64,000 bases of DNA from an uncultured Flavobacteriales bacterium (GCA_913063375.1 CAJXXR010000002.1:1-64000); one strand, 5' to 3'; positions 18,824 through 27,526 are shown, numbered from the stretch's first letter. Numbers and translations: made by a program. Notes: a model not told the origin generated them from the letters alone.

Positions 18824-20320
18824 CTATTGGAAAGCCTTGATGGCATCAGCCAATTTGCGATTATCCGCTAGACGAGGTACTTTATTTTGTCCACCTAACT
18901 TCCCGATAGAATCCATATACAAATTGAAATGTCCCTTTTTTAACGGATGAACAACTATAGGTTTCAAAATGTTTCCATCCAATAAATCCTTATAATATGG
19001 GTTCAGTTGTTGCATTTCGAAATCTAAACTTGCCTTGAATAAATCCATTTCTTGAGGAAATTCTTCAAACTCAATCAGCCATTCATGATAAGGCAATCCT
19101 TCTGTTGGATTTACTTCTGGGGCAACGTGGAATTCATTTATTTGCGCTGGGTATTTTTCTACCGTTCTTCTCAGGGCTTCTTCTACTTCGTATGCGATAA
19201 CGTGTTCTCCAAAAGCAGAGGTGAAATGTTTGATTCTTCCTGAAACGACTACTCTATATGGCTCCTTAGAAATAAAGCGAACGGTATCCCCAATATTGTA
19301 TGCCCAAAGACCTGCATTGGTAGAGATGATAAGTGCATAATCTACATTCATCTCAACCTGCTCCAGGCTTAGACGAGTTGGGTTATCATTAAAAATTTCT
19401 CCTGCTGGCACAAATTCATAAAATATTCCTCCATCTACAAGAAGTAGCATTCCCTTTTCATTGGGTCTATCTTGGAAAGCGAAGAATCCTTCTGAGGCTG
19501 GGAAAAGTTCAATAGAATCGACACGTTTACCAATCAGGTCTTCAAATTTTTGTCGATAGGGTTCATAGTTTACCCCTCCATAAACAAAGAGATCAAAATT
19601 TGGGAAGATGTCCATAATCTTTTGCCCACCACTTTCTTCTTTTAGCTTCTCAAAATACATCTGTACCCAAGACGGTATGCCACTTATTAGCCGCATATCT
19701 TGAGGAAGTGTTTCTTCTACAACTGCAGCAACTTTTGTTTCCCAGTCTTCAATACAATTTGTTTCTAGACTTGGGAGTCTGTTTTTTTGTAAATATTTAG
19801 GAACGTAATGAGCTACTATACCAGATAGTCTTCCACTAGGTACTTTGTGGTCATGATTTAGCGTAGGAGAGCCTTGGAGAAAAATCATTTTACCATCTGT
19901 AAAGTTCGATTTTCCACTTACAGCGATATAATTGAGCAATGCATTTCTAGCAGCTTCAATTTGATTTTTGAGTGATTTTTTGGTGAGCGGTATGTATTTG
20001 GCACCAGAAGTTGTTCCAGAAGTCTTGGCAAAATATAAGGGCAATCCTGGCCAAAGGATGTTTTCTTCGCCGGCTACTACTCGGTCGATATAGGGTTTCA
20101 ATTCTTCATAATCTCGAATTGGGACCTTTTTGATAAAGTCTTCATGAGAGGAGATAGTATCAAAGGAATGTTGTTTTCCAAAAACAGTTTTTTTTCCATT
20201 TTTTAATAGAGATTGGAAAACTTTTTCTTGGCTTTTAAAAGGTGAATTACTCCACTTGAGGATGTTCTTACGTATTCTTTTTGCAAAAACTTTACTCAAA
20301 CTAGGCTTGAATCCCTGCAT
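18824..20320 (-). CDS. GH3-family acyl-adenylating enzyme
   Basis: 498 residues matching the GH3 (auxin-responsive promoter) family of the ANL adenylating superfamily. The ATP-binding P-loop TSGTTSGAKYIP is at about 95-106. Further family stretches are ELFPASEGFFAFQD, NIGDTVRF, and the C-terminal DNRKLADAIKAFQ. Plant GH3 enzymes join amino acids to acyl hormones; bacterial members are widespread in Bacteroidota without a settled substrate. It is the second gene of a two-gene unit with the M23 peptidase, 33 bp apart. The role is unknown; linking it to cell-wall or lipid chemistry would be speculation. Confidence 0.88.
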   Translation of the reverse strand: MQGFKPSLSKVFAKRIRKNILKWSNSPFKSQEKVFQSLLKNGKKTVFGKQHSFDTISSHEDFIKKVPIRDYEELKPYIDRVVAGEENILWPGLPLYFAKTSGTTSGAKYIPLTKKSLKNQIEAARNALLNYIAVSGKSNFTDGKMIFLQGSPTLNHDHKVPSGRLSGIVAHYVPKYLQKNRLPSLETNCIEDWETKVAAVVEETLPQDMRLISGIPSWVQMYFEKLKEESGGQKIMDIFPNFDLFVYGGVNYEPYRQKFEDLIGKRVDSIELFPASEGFFAFQDRPNEKGMLLLVDGGIFYEFVPAGEIFNDNPTRLSLEQVEMNVDYALIISTNAGLWAYNIGDTVRFISKEPYRVVVSGRIKHFTSAFGEHVIAYEVEEALRRTVEKYPAQINEFHVAPEVNPTEGLPYHEWLIEFEEFPQEMDLFKASLDFEMQQLNPYYKDLLDGNILKPIVVHPLKKGHFNLYMDSIGKLGGQNKVPRLADNRKLADAIKAFQ

Positions 20321-20353
20321 CGTAGCTTATTTCTAAGTTGTATAATTAATGAT

Positions 20354-21217
20354 TTAAAAAAGGATAGCTTCCTCTGGATCAATAGGGTACCCATTGTACC
20401 AAAGCTCAAAGTGAAGATGAGGTCCATGGCTTAGCTTTCCTGTATTTCCTATGATAGAAATTACTTCTCCATATCGAACATAATCGCCTACTTTTTTGAG
20501 AAGAGCAGAGTTGTGTTTATATATGCTAAGAAGATCATCCTTGTGTTGAATTGCTATGATATAGCCATTGTCACTCGTCCAATCAGCCATGATAACTGTC
20601 CCGTTAAGAACCGCTTTTATAGGCTCATTTGGATTGGCTACTAAGTCAACCCCAAAGTGTTGTTCTTCACGATTAAATTTGTCCGTTATCAATCCTTGAA
20701 TTGGTGTAAAAAAAGCTCTGCTCTTAAGACTTTCCTCTTCATTGGTGACTTCAATAGTATTGAACTTTTCTCGATTTTCAATTTTCTCGATGAAGTCGAT
20801 ATTTTTTTCTGTTTTATTTAAAACTGGAGGCTCTTGTTTTATAAGCGTATCATCGTGTCCCGTTGGAAGAATTGTGTCTCCATTCTCTAAGATTATTGCT
20901 ATATTTCGATAAAAGGACTCATTTTTATCGGAGAGATCCACGATGCTATCCAATTGTTCATTGATAGCAATAAGTTCTTTCTTTATTTTTGAAGAAGGTA
21001 CTCCTGGAATATATTCTCTAAGCGAAGTTCTTGAAATAAGTAAAAAAGAAAGAATAAAAACAATAAAGGAAAAGCCGATAAGGGAGACAAACATTTGCCT
21101 ACTTGTAAATCGTATGATGGATGGCAGGTGCTCATTCTCTTCGGTAGTTCTTACAACCCGAAATTGAGTGGACTCCTGTTGATCAAAATCCTTGTCTTTA
21201 TTTTTTTTTCTTTTCAA
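20354..21217 (-). CDS. Membrane-anchored M23-family peptidase (LytM fold)
   Basis: 287 residues. A basic cytoplasmic segment (about 1-35) is followed by one transmembrane helix (about 40-62), a linker with coiled-coil character (about 75-105), and a C-terminal M23 domain (about 165-285). Zinc ligands are visible in HFGVD (about 187-191) and HLHFE (about 268-272). The enzyme should cut peptidoglycan cross-bridges or act as a LytM activator. The frame has no ATG ahead of the membrane helix; the longest reasonable start is TTG at 21217, which is rare in this phylum, so the start is uncertain. It precedes the GH3 gene and diverges from porW/sprE, an arrangement I associate with Flavobacteriia. 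Confidence 0.85.
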   Translation of the reverse strand: MKRKKNKDKDFDQQESTQFRVVRTTEENEHLPSIIRFTSRQMFVSLIGFSFIVFILSFLLISRTSLREYIPGVPSSKIKKELIAINEQLDSIVDLSDKNESFYRNIAIILENGDTILPTGHDDTLIKQEPPVLNKTEKNIDFIEKIENREKFNTIEVTNEEESLKSRAFFTPIQGLITDKFNREEQHFGVDLVANPNEPIKAVLNGTVIMADWTSDNGYIIAIQHKDDLLSIYKHNSALLKKVGDYVRYGEVISIIGNTGKLSHGPHLHFELWYNGYPIDPEEAILF

Positions 21218-21400
21218 AATGCTAATGCAAAGAGTTTGTTAGGGTTAGACAACCATACATTGCCCTATTACTTGATAGCAATTTAGGGCATAAAATCATT
21301 TTATGATAAGAAATACTAATTTAATCCCATTTTGATATACTAAAACCTGTAAAATCCCGTAAAAAGAGAAGATTAGAAGTGATAAGCCGAAAAAAACAGA

Positions 21401-21408
21401 TAAATTTG
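21401..21408 (+). promoter_or_regulatory. -7 box (TAAATTTG) of porW/sprE
   Basis: Perfect TAnnTTTG match about 93 bp before the chosen ATG, in the 283-bp divergent region shared with the M23 gene. No -33 TTG lies at the best spacing. Confidence 0.45.
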
Positions 21409-21500
21409 TTTTGCTTTATGAGGCAATTGATAATTGTTATATTCCTTTTAATGCACATTCAAATGGAGCAATTGTTCTATTCGACAGATTAAAATTCAGC

Positions 21501-24050
21501 ATGTTGAAAACGAATCGACTATTATATTTTACCCTTTTTATAACCGCAATATTGCTTTCTGCTTGTTCTACTCGAAAGAATAAGAAGATCAATAGGGCAT
21601 ATCATGCCATGACGGCACGATATAATGTTTATTTTAATGGGCAAGAAGCGTTTAATGAAGGGCTTCGAAACTATGAAATAAATTTGCAGGAGGATTTTGA
21701 GAAGATTCTTTCGGTACGGAAGATGGGATCCGAAAGTGATGCTACGAGTTTATTTCCGGATATGGAACTTGTCATTGAAAAATGTACGAAATCCATAAAA
21801 AAACACTCAATGAAGATTAAAGGAAAGGAGCGTAATAGCTGGATTGACAATTCCTTTTTACTATTGGGTAAAGCTCATTTCTTTAAACAGGATTTTGTAA
21901 GTGCGCAAACTGTTTTCAATCATACCACAACTTTAAGAGGTCAGGATAAGGTGATTGACGCAAGAATTTGGTCTGCGGAATGTCAAGTTCAATTGGGGAA
22001 TCACCAAATTGCTGAGGCAAATTTGGAGCATATTATTGAGAATTACCCCTTAGATAATAAGCAGAAGCTTCACTTGCTAGAGGTTCGTGCTGAATTGTAT
22101 AAACGAATAAATGAATTTGAAGCGGCGGCATTGACACTTACGGAAGCTTTAGAGCTTACCAAGAAAAGAGAAAAGCGCGCACGTTATTATTTTATTATAG
22201 GTCAGTTATATCAGAAAGTAGATGAAAATAAGAAATCTAAGGAATACTTTCAATTGGTTGAAAAAACGAGTGCTGATTATGAATTAGTATTCAATTCATT
22301 ATTGTATCAAGCTAGGGCTTATGATTCTGAAAGTGGTGGCTTAGAAGAGATAACTGAAAGGCTTATAGCTATGGCTGATGATCCTAAAAACAAGGATTAT
22401 CAAGATCAAATTTATTATGCCTTAGGTATCATCTATCAAAATGATGACAACCTTCCTGTGGCTCTCGAAAATTTCGAAACTTCCCTGAATAAAAACATTG
22501 ATAATACGAACCAATTAATCCGTTCTCACCTTAGTCTAGGAGATATTAAGTTTGATTTGAAGCAATATCAACCTGCACAAAAGCACTTTGATGAAGTCAT
22601 GAACTTAATCACTGATGAATATCCTTCTTATAGAAGTATTAAGGGGAAATGGAATTCACTGACCGAATTGAGTACCTTATATACTAAGATTGAATGGAAC
22701 GACAGTTTGAAACTTCTGTATGGTTTGACAGAGGCTGAGCAAAGCGCCATTGTAAATGAATGGATTTTAGCTTGGGAAGAGGAGGAGCTGGCAAGGAAAG
22801 AAGATGCTGCAAAAAAGTTGCAACAATTAGAAAATAAAGCCAAATCTAAATTAAGCGAAAGTAAAAAGGATGGAAACAATTGGTATTTTTCTAACCCTGG
22901 CTTAATAACTGCCGGGAAAAAATTGTTCATTGAACGATGGGGGAATAGAGGGAAGGAAGATCATTGGAGAAGGAAAAATAAAGAAAAGGCACTGGTGATT
23001 GAGAGTGATGATATTGAGGAAGAATCGGATTCACTGGTAAATGGAGAGAGTGGAAAACTTGCCCAGGTATTGGCTGAGATACCAAAGACTGAAGAAGAGT
23101 TTGTAAATCTGTTGGAAGAAAATGCAGAGGCCTATTATCAATTGGGGATGATTTATAAGGAGCAATTGATAGACATGAAAAAATCAGAGTCTAGCTTTGT
23201 GATTGTAGTGGATGATTATGAGAATTACTCTAGGATTGAAGCAGTATGGTACCAACTTTTTAGAATATATAGCCTAACAGGTCTTCCCGAGGAGGCTGCT
23301 CAGTTCAAGCAAATGATCTTGGATAAAGATCCTGATTCCCAATATGCCAAGCTTGCAAATAATGAAGCCTTAAGCTCATCCGAAGGGAAGGTAGCTGAGG
23401 ATTCCTATAATGAGGCATTTATTGCTTTTGAGTCTGGTGATTATACTACGGCTATTGCAATGGCTGAGGATTTTACACTTCTACATGAAAAACATTTATT
23501 ATTGCCGCGTTATGCTTTATTGAAAAGTTTTAGTATTGGTGCTAAAGAAGGTAAAGCCCCATATATTTTAGCTTTGAATGAAGTGAAAGCTCAATACCCA
23601 AATAGTTTAGAAGGTGTAAGAGCCATGGAAATTTTATCCGTCTTGGAAGGGAATAAAGATAATTTCGATTTATCAGCGTATGATTCGGATTTGAATACAC
23701 AGTACTTCTTCATAGCTATTGTAGATAGGGGAAAATCTAAAATGTCGAAGGTGACTGGAGAGATGTCCAATTTTAATAAGCAATCCTTTAAAAGTTCCAG
23801 TTTAACCATTAAGGAATTGGTGTATGAGGATGAGCTATCAATTGTAAGTGTAAAACTTTTTGATGGGGCTGTGAAAGCAATGAAATATTTGGAAGTATTT
23901 GAAAAATCGCAGGTTTATAAGCAGACGTTGAAAAATAGTAATGCTCAAATTTTCGTGATTAGTTCAAAAAATTATACTACTTTATATAAGAGAAAAAATA
24001 TAAAGGAATACGAAGCTTTTTATGATAAGTATTTGGCTGGATTAAAATAG
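21501..24050 (+). CDS. porW: Type IX secretion/gliding lipoprotein PorW/SprE
   Basis: 849 residues from the ATG at 21501; upstream extension to a TTG is rejected because the signal peptide starts here. The lipobox LLSAC lies near residue 17-21. The family hallmark RAYHAMTARYNVYFNGQEAF follows directly, then many TPR units (about 100-400 and 520-650). An acidic, low-complexity region lies at about 420-520. PorW/SprE is a periplasmic outer-membrane lipoprotein that links the T9SS core to the PorKN ring and is needed for secretion. It agrees with the T9SS substrate encoded at 39-46 kb. The AtpI-like gene starts 7 bp after its stop, indicating one transcription unit. Confidence 0.9.
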   Translation: MLKTNRLLYFTLFITAILLSACSTRKNKKINRAYHAMTARYNVYFNGQEAFNEGLRNYEINLQEDFEKILSVRKMGSESDATSLFPDMELVIEKCTKSIKKHSMKIKGKERNSWIDNSFLLLGKAHFFKQDFVSAQTVFNHTTTLRGQDKVIDARIWSAECQVQLGNHQIAEANLEHIIENYPLDNKQKLHLLEVRAELYKRINEFEAAALTLTEALELTKKREKRARYYFIIGQLYQKVDENKKSKEYFQLVEKTSADYELVFNSLLYQARAYDSESGGLEEITERLIAMADDPKNKDYQDQIYYALGIIYQNDDNLPVALENFETSLNKNIDNTNQLIRSHLSLGDIKFDLKQYQPAQKHFDEVMNLITDEYPSYRSIKGKWNSLTELSTLYTKIEWNDSLKLLYGLTEAEQSAIVNEWILAWEEEELARKEDAAKKLQQLENKAKSKLSESKKDGNNWYFSNPGLITAGKKLFIERWGNRGKEDHWRRKNKEKALVIESDDIEEESDSLVNGESGKLAQVLAEIPKTEEEFVNLLEENAEAYYQLGMIYKEQLIDMKKSESSFVIVVDDYENYSRIEAVWYQLFRIYSLTGLPEEAAQFKQMILDKDPDSQYAKLANNEALSSSEGKVAEDSYNEAFIAFESGDYTTAIAMAEDFTLLHEKHLLLPRYALLKSFSIGAKEGKAPYILALNEVKAQYPNSLEGVRAMEILSVLEGNKDNFDLSAYDSDLNTQYFFIAIVDRGKSKMSKVTGEMSNFNKQSFKSSSLTIKELVYEDELSIVSVKLFDGAVKAMKYLEVFEKSQVYKQTLKNSNAQIFVISSKNYTTLYKRKNIKEYEAFYDKYLAGLK

Positions 24051-24057
24051 TTGCATA

Positions 24058-24312
24058 ATGTATACTCCAAGTAATAAAGAGAAAAAAGAAGGCCGTACTA
24101 AAATGAATGCTTATGTCCGTTTTTCTGGACTCGCTTTCCAAATGGGAGGTATTATTTTAGCAGGTGTTTGGGGGGGGATGAAGTTGGATGAACATTTCCA
24201 ATATGATCAGCCATGGTTCACTATTGGATTATCTTTATTAGCAGTTTTTGGAGCTTTATATCAGGTTATAAAGCAAGTGATAAGTATAGGGAAAGAAGAT
24301 GAAGACGCATAA
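24058..24312 (+). CDS. AtpZ/AtpI-family protein
   Basis: 84 residues with two transmembrane helices (about 22-42 and 50-70) joined by WGGMKLDEHF, the glycine- and aspartate-containing hairpin typical of AtpZ/AtpI (ATPase_gene1). Relatives assist c-ring assembly of the F0 ATP synthase or transport Mg2+/Ca2+. It is sandwiched between porW/sprE (7 bp) and another small membrane gene (14-bp overlap). In flavobacteria this pair normally leads into atpB-E-F-H-A-G; here those genes do not follow. Confidence 0.8.
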   Translation: MYTPSNKEKKEGRTKMNAYVRFSGLAFQMGGIILAGVWGGMKLDEHFQYDQPWFTIGLSLLAVFGALYQVIKQVISIGKEDEDA

Positions 24313-24691
24313 GTTGAAATGGTTTTTGGGGAGTTATGGTCTATTATTGATTCCCTTTTTAGTGCATGGCATCTTTGCCGGAAAGTATTGGGCTGAGTCC
24401 TTGAAATATTTTTTACAATTTTATTATCTACTTTATTTTATGTGTGGTGTAGTAATCACCATGGTTTATGTGTTAGCCAAAAAACTAAAAGATAAACTGG
24501 GCTATATTTTTATGGGCCTTATGCTTGCAAAAATGGCAATCTCCGCAGCGTATCTATTCCCAATTATTAAGGATGTTGAAGATCCCAAAATGCTGGTTGG
24601 TCATTTTATGATCCTTTATATTAGTTCTTTACTTATTGAACTATTGGTAATTGTGAAATTGCTAAATAAGCAAAGTTTATCTAGTGAATAA
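24299..24691 (+). CDS. Four-helix membrane protein of the AtpI-associated type
   Basis: 130 residues with four hydrophobic helices (about 8-26, 38-60, 68-88 and 98-122). It overlaps the AtpZ-like gene by 14 bp. By position it matches the small membrane protein between atpZ and atpB in flavobacterial ATP synthase loci, possibly a DUF6168-type protein; this is inferred from context rather than motifs. The next gene is convergent, so the ATP synthase genes do not follow. Function unknown. Confidence 0.65.
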   Translation: MKTHKLKWFLGSYGLLLIPFLVHGIFAGKYWAESLKYFLQFYYLLYFMCGVVITMVYVLAKKLKDKLGYIFMGLMLAKMAISAAYLFPIIKDVEDPKMLVGHFMILYISSLLIELLVIVKLLNKQSLSSE

Positions 24692-24713
24692 AAAGGTAAA
24701 CGATTAACACTGA

Positions 24714-25271
24714 CTAGCCTCCAACGAAAGCTTGGTTGATTTCTCTTTTCCAACTTGTAGCTTTTTGTACCATAGCAAAGGTTCCAAAAAAGAAAATGGG
24801 GGCAAGTAGGAAAAAGGTAAACCATCCTTCGCTGTAAGCAGCAAAAAATGGAATTGAACCAATGAATAGTGCTACTGTAACTTGGAATAAATAGGCGATT
24901 GAATACATAAGCTTATAGAGCCAAGTAAAACTAGAGTTTCTAAAAGCCTCTTCTTCTTTACGGAATTTTTCATACCGCATTTTTGCTAATTTGGCTGCCC
25001 TTACTTTGGTAGCCTTTTCTCTTGCTGCTCTGGTGGCTTCCTGTCTAGTGTTGGTCTGTCTGGCTTCCTGCCGCTTTGAATTACTATATGATTTCCCATA
25101 ATTATCCATCAAGTATTTATAAGCTCGATGGACACGTATAAAGCTTTCTTTAGCAGAAGAAGCGGGGTTTACATCTGGGTGGTATTGTTTAGCCTTTTCC
25201 CGGTATGCTCTTTTTATAGTTTCCTTTCCAGCGTTGATTGGAATTCCTAATATTTGGTGGTGATATGACAT
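24714..25271 (-). CDS. J-domain protein with C-terminal membrane helices
   Basis: 185 residues. The N-terminal J domain (about 1-65) contains the HPD triad in YHPDVNP, which stimulates the ATPase of DnaK. A basic helical linker (about 65-115) is rich in Arg, Lys and Ala. Two transmembrane helices follow (about 120-140 and 147-168). There is no G/F region or zinc finger, so this is a class C membrane-tethered co-chaperone. Its substrate is unknown. It is convergent with the AtpI-like pair and 29 bp after the ferredoxin gene, perhaps cotranscribed. Confidence 0.87.
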   Translation of the reverse strand: MSYHHQILGIPINAGKETIKRAYREKAKQYHPDVNPASSAKESFIRVHRAYKYLMDNYGKSYSNSKRQEARQTNTRQEATRAAREKATKVRAAKLAKMRYEKFRKEEEAFRNSSFTWLYKLMYSIAYLFQVTVALFIGSIPFFAAYSEGWFTFFLLAPIFFFGTFAMVQKATSWKREINQAFVGG

Positions 25272-25300
25272 GTGTTGCTGGATTGAAAGTTCTATAATTA

Positions 25301-25528
25301 CTAAATCATTTTAACCTGTATAATATTTACAGGACAGGCCTCCGCTGCTTTGACATTCTCGTCAAAGGCAGCGTCATCCGTTCTTAGGGTATGGAATCCT
25401 TTTTTATTAATGGCTCCAATAAGGGTTACTTTACCGTCTTTTTTTGACATTCTCCATTGATCAAATGCCAATTCAACACAGTAATTACACCCAATACATT
25501 TATGTCTTTGATGAGATATTACAATCAT
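25301..25528 (-). CDS. Single-cluster 4Fe-4S ferredoxin
   Basis: 75 residues. Cys11, Cys14 and Cys17 (CIGCNYC) together with Cys65 (ACPVNII) make one [4Fe-4S] cluster. The second cluster motif of classical ferredoxins is absent and replaced by a loop rich in Lys and Asp. Its ATG overlaps the stop of the upstream U32 gene by 4 bp (ATGA), so the two are translationally coupled. It is probably the electron donor to, or maturation partner of, that enzyme (inference). Confidence 0.9.
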   Translation of the reverse strand: MIVISHQRHKCIGCNYCVELAFDQWRMSKKDGKVTLIGAINKKGFHTLRTDDAAFDENVKAAEACPVNIIQVKMI

Positions 25529-26769
25529 TCTGCATCCACTATTTTGTATAGTTTATCTGAAGAACGAATAATATTCTCTAAAGGAATCGTACAGCTCTGA
25601 CCTCTTTTTGCAATGTCGGATTTTTGGTCGTCCACCATCATTTCAGTTACAACAGATTCAAAAACACCAGTTGTAGGTCCTGTTACCAATATACGGTCCC
25701 CGACTTGTAGTTTCTGTGCTTCGATTTTGAATTCAGCGATTTGAGGTTTTTTATAGTAATGAACACCTCTTCCTAGGAATACTTTCTTTTGTACTGCTTT
25801 TGAACCACTGCTATCTGTCCATTCTCCTAATTTCTGACCGAGTAGATAACCACCCCAGAAATCACGATTGTATACCGTTCTCAGCTGAGTCATCCACTCT
25901 TCAACTCTCTCCTTTGTGTAATTCCCTTCGTAGTAAGCATCTATAGCCTCTCTATAAGCCTTGATAACTGTTGCTACATATTCAGGTGCTTTCCCACGAC
26001 CTTCAACTTTAAGTACTTTTGTACCTGAGTCAATAAGTTGGTCCAAGAAATCTATGGTGCATAAATCTTTTGGAGACATGATATATTCATTGTCTATTTC
26101 CAATTCATGTCCATCTTCTAAATCGATAACTTTATACTTTCTTCTGCAGTTCTGTACACAGGCTCCTCTATTAGCTGAAGAATTAGTTGTGTGAAGACTT
26201 AGATAGCATTTTCCAGATACAGCCATACAAAGTGCACCGTGACCAAAGACCTCTATTTCTATCAGGTCTCCTGAAGGCCCTGTAATCTGATCTTTCTTTA
26301 CGGAATCACAGATATGTCTTATTTGTCTAAGGCTTAGTTCACGGGATAGTACCATAACATCCGCAAAATGGCTGTAGAATTTAATGGTTTCTACATTTGT
26401 GATATTCAATTGAGTAGAAATATGAACTTCAACTCCTCTAGAATGTGCATAGTTGATAGCTGCTTGATCGGCTGCAATGATTGCAGTTATCCCAGATTCT
26501 TGAACAGCGTCTATTACCCGTTTTAATACAGAAAGGTCATGATCGTAAATAATCGTGTTTAAGGTAAGGTACGTTCTTACTCCTTTGTCCGAACATCTTT
26601 GAGCAATTTCTTCAAGATCACCTAGTGTGAAATTCATGGTTGCCCTTGCTCGCATGTTCAATTGGTCAACACCAAAGTACACGGAGTCTGCGCCATTATC
26701 TAAAGCTGCTTGTAATGCCTCCCAACCACCTGCGGGAGCCATTAATTCTATTCTACCACTTTCTGTCAT
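25525..26769 (-). CDS. trhP: U32-family protein, TrhP/YegQ-like (tRNA 5-hydroxyuridine synthesis)
   Basis: 414 residues from the ATG at 26769. The N-terminal U32 barrel starts ELMAPAGGWEALQAALDNGA and includes YLTLNTI, and a C-terminal beta-domain is present. Four conserved cysteines at 181, 188, 204 and 208 (GHGALCMAVSGKC, GACVQNC) match the iron-sulfur ligands of the TrhP group. In E. coli TrhP (YegQ) makes 5-hydroxyuridine at tRNA position 34 using prephenate, so tRNA modification is likelier than proteolysis. Other U32 proteins (RlhA, UbiU/V) share the motif, so the exact substrate is uncertain. A TACTTTTG box ends 4 bp before the ATG, suggesting a nearly leaderless mRNA; this also argues against the upstream in-frame start at 26799. 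Confidence 0.85.
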   Translation of the reverse strand: MTESGRIELMAPAGGWEALQAALDNGADSVYFGVDQLNMRARATMNFTLGDLEEIAQRCSDKGVRTYLTLNTIIYDHDLSVLKRVIDAVQESGITAIIAADQAAINYAHSRGVEVHISTQLNITNVETIKFYSHFADVMVLSRELSLRQIRHICDSVKKDQITGPSGDLIEIEVFGHGALCMAVSGKCYLSLHTTNSSANRGACVQNCRRKYKVIDLEDGHELEIDNEYIMSPKDLCTIDFLDQLIDSGTKVLKVEGRGKAPEYVATVIKAYREAIDAYYEGNYTKERVEEWMTQLRTVYNRDFWGGYLLGQKLGEWTDSSGSKAVQKKVFLGRGVHYYKKPQIAEFKIEAQKLQVGDRILVTGPTTGVFESVVTEMMVDDQKSDIAKRGQSCTIPLENIIRSSDKLYKIVDAE

Positions 26770-26773
26770 GCCG

Positions 26774-26781
26774 CAAAAGTA
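26774..26781 (-). promoter_or_regulatory. -7 box (TACTTTTG) directly before the U32 gene
   Basis: Perfect TAnnTTTG match ending 4 bp before the ATG at 26769. If used, transcription would start at or within a base of the start codon. Confidence 0.45.
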
Positions 26782-26865
26782 CGAAATATAGCAAATCAAT
26801 GAAATCTACTTTCAAAAATACTTTTCCAATAAGATGACTATAGGTGAATTATCGTACTTTTTTAA

Positions 26866-27261
26866 TCAATTTTTATAAATAATGGATAAAAGGACACCTG
26901 AAAAAAGGCATTGAACCATATCTACCAACATCCAACCTTCAATTAATTCAAATTGAACGGGAAGATAGGCGTATTTTCCCAATTGAATTGTAGAGAGTAA
27001 TAATCCGAAATATAAACCAAAACGGAGACCTTCTTCCAAACCTCTATTTTCATAATTTTTCATAAAAATAAAGGATAGGATGAGCGCAAACCCAAATTGG
27101 CTAATCACCATAGGGGTCATTAACATCTCATCTTCTCCTCTCCATAAATTACTAGTATCACTATAGAGTGATTCAAATAGTATACTATGGAAAATATAGT
27201 CAGTGACAAAAATGGTTAGGAATACGACAAGAACCGAAATTATAAATCTTTTAACATTCAT
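26866..27261 (-). CDS. Four-helix membrane protein of unknown function
   Basis: 131 residues with four hydrophobic helices (about 5-27, 52-70, 80-97 and 108-128). A short loop contains LWRGEDEMLMTP, and another has GLEEGLRFGLYFGLL. I recognise the general layout from uncharacterised small membrane proteins but cannot name a family with confidence. It stands alone on the minus strand, about 95 bp beyond the U32 gene start. Confidence 0.6.
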   Translation of the reverse strand: MNVKRFIISVLVVFLTIFVTDYIFHSILFESLYSDTSNLWRGEDEMLMTPMVISQFGFALILSFIFMKNYENRGLEEGLRFGLYFGLLLSTIQLGKYAYLPVQFELIEGWMLVDMVQCLFSGVLLSIIYKN

Positions 27262-27399
27262 TTTTATGTTTTTTATATAAACTAATATCTTTTTGATACC
27301 TAAAAAGGTACAAAAAAAAAGCGGATTTATATTGCTCTTTAATTACGGGTTATTTTTAACTGTGTGACAATCATCAGTTTTTGTACAAAGTGGAATCCT

Positions 27400-27407
27400 T
27401 AAATTTG
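27400..27407 (+). promoter_or_regulatory. -7 box (TAAATTTG) before the small ORF
   Basis: Perfect TAnnTTTG ending 3 bp before the ATG at 27411. A TTTTTG run lies about 16 bp upstream, slightly short of the ideal spacing. Transcription would begin at the start codon. Confidence 0.45.
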
Positions 27408-27410
27408 AAA

Positions 27411-27515
27411 ATGAGATTACCGGAAAACAAGATGCTACGCTTGCTATTGGTTTGTATATTATGCTTGGTTATAGTGATAGGTCTTGTCCTGTTATTTCAG
27501 AATTTACTTAAATAA
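27411..27515 (+). CDS. Very small single-helix membrane protein (34 aa)
   Basis: A 34-codon ORF starts with a charged hexapeptide (MRLPENK) followed by one strongly hydrophobic helix (about 8-29) and ends QNLLK. It lies 11 bp before the DUF2892 gene on the same strand, with a -7 box just upstream of its ATG. The hydrophobic helix and the position suggest a real small membrane protein, but no family is recognised and chance cannot be excluded. Confidence 0.4.
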   Translation: MRLPENKMLRLLLVCILCLVIVIGLVLLFQNLLK

Positions 27516-27526
27516 AATTTTATACG

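Noticed and set aside
21411-21500. 30-residue extension of PorW before the ATG at 21501
   Set aside because: It begins with TTG and would bury the lipoprotein signal peptide; the ATG at 21501 gives a normal signal.
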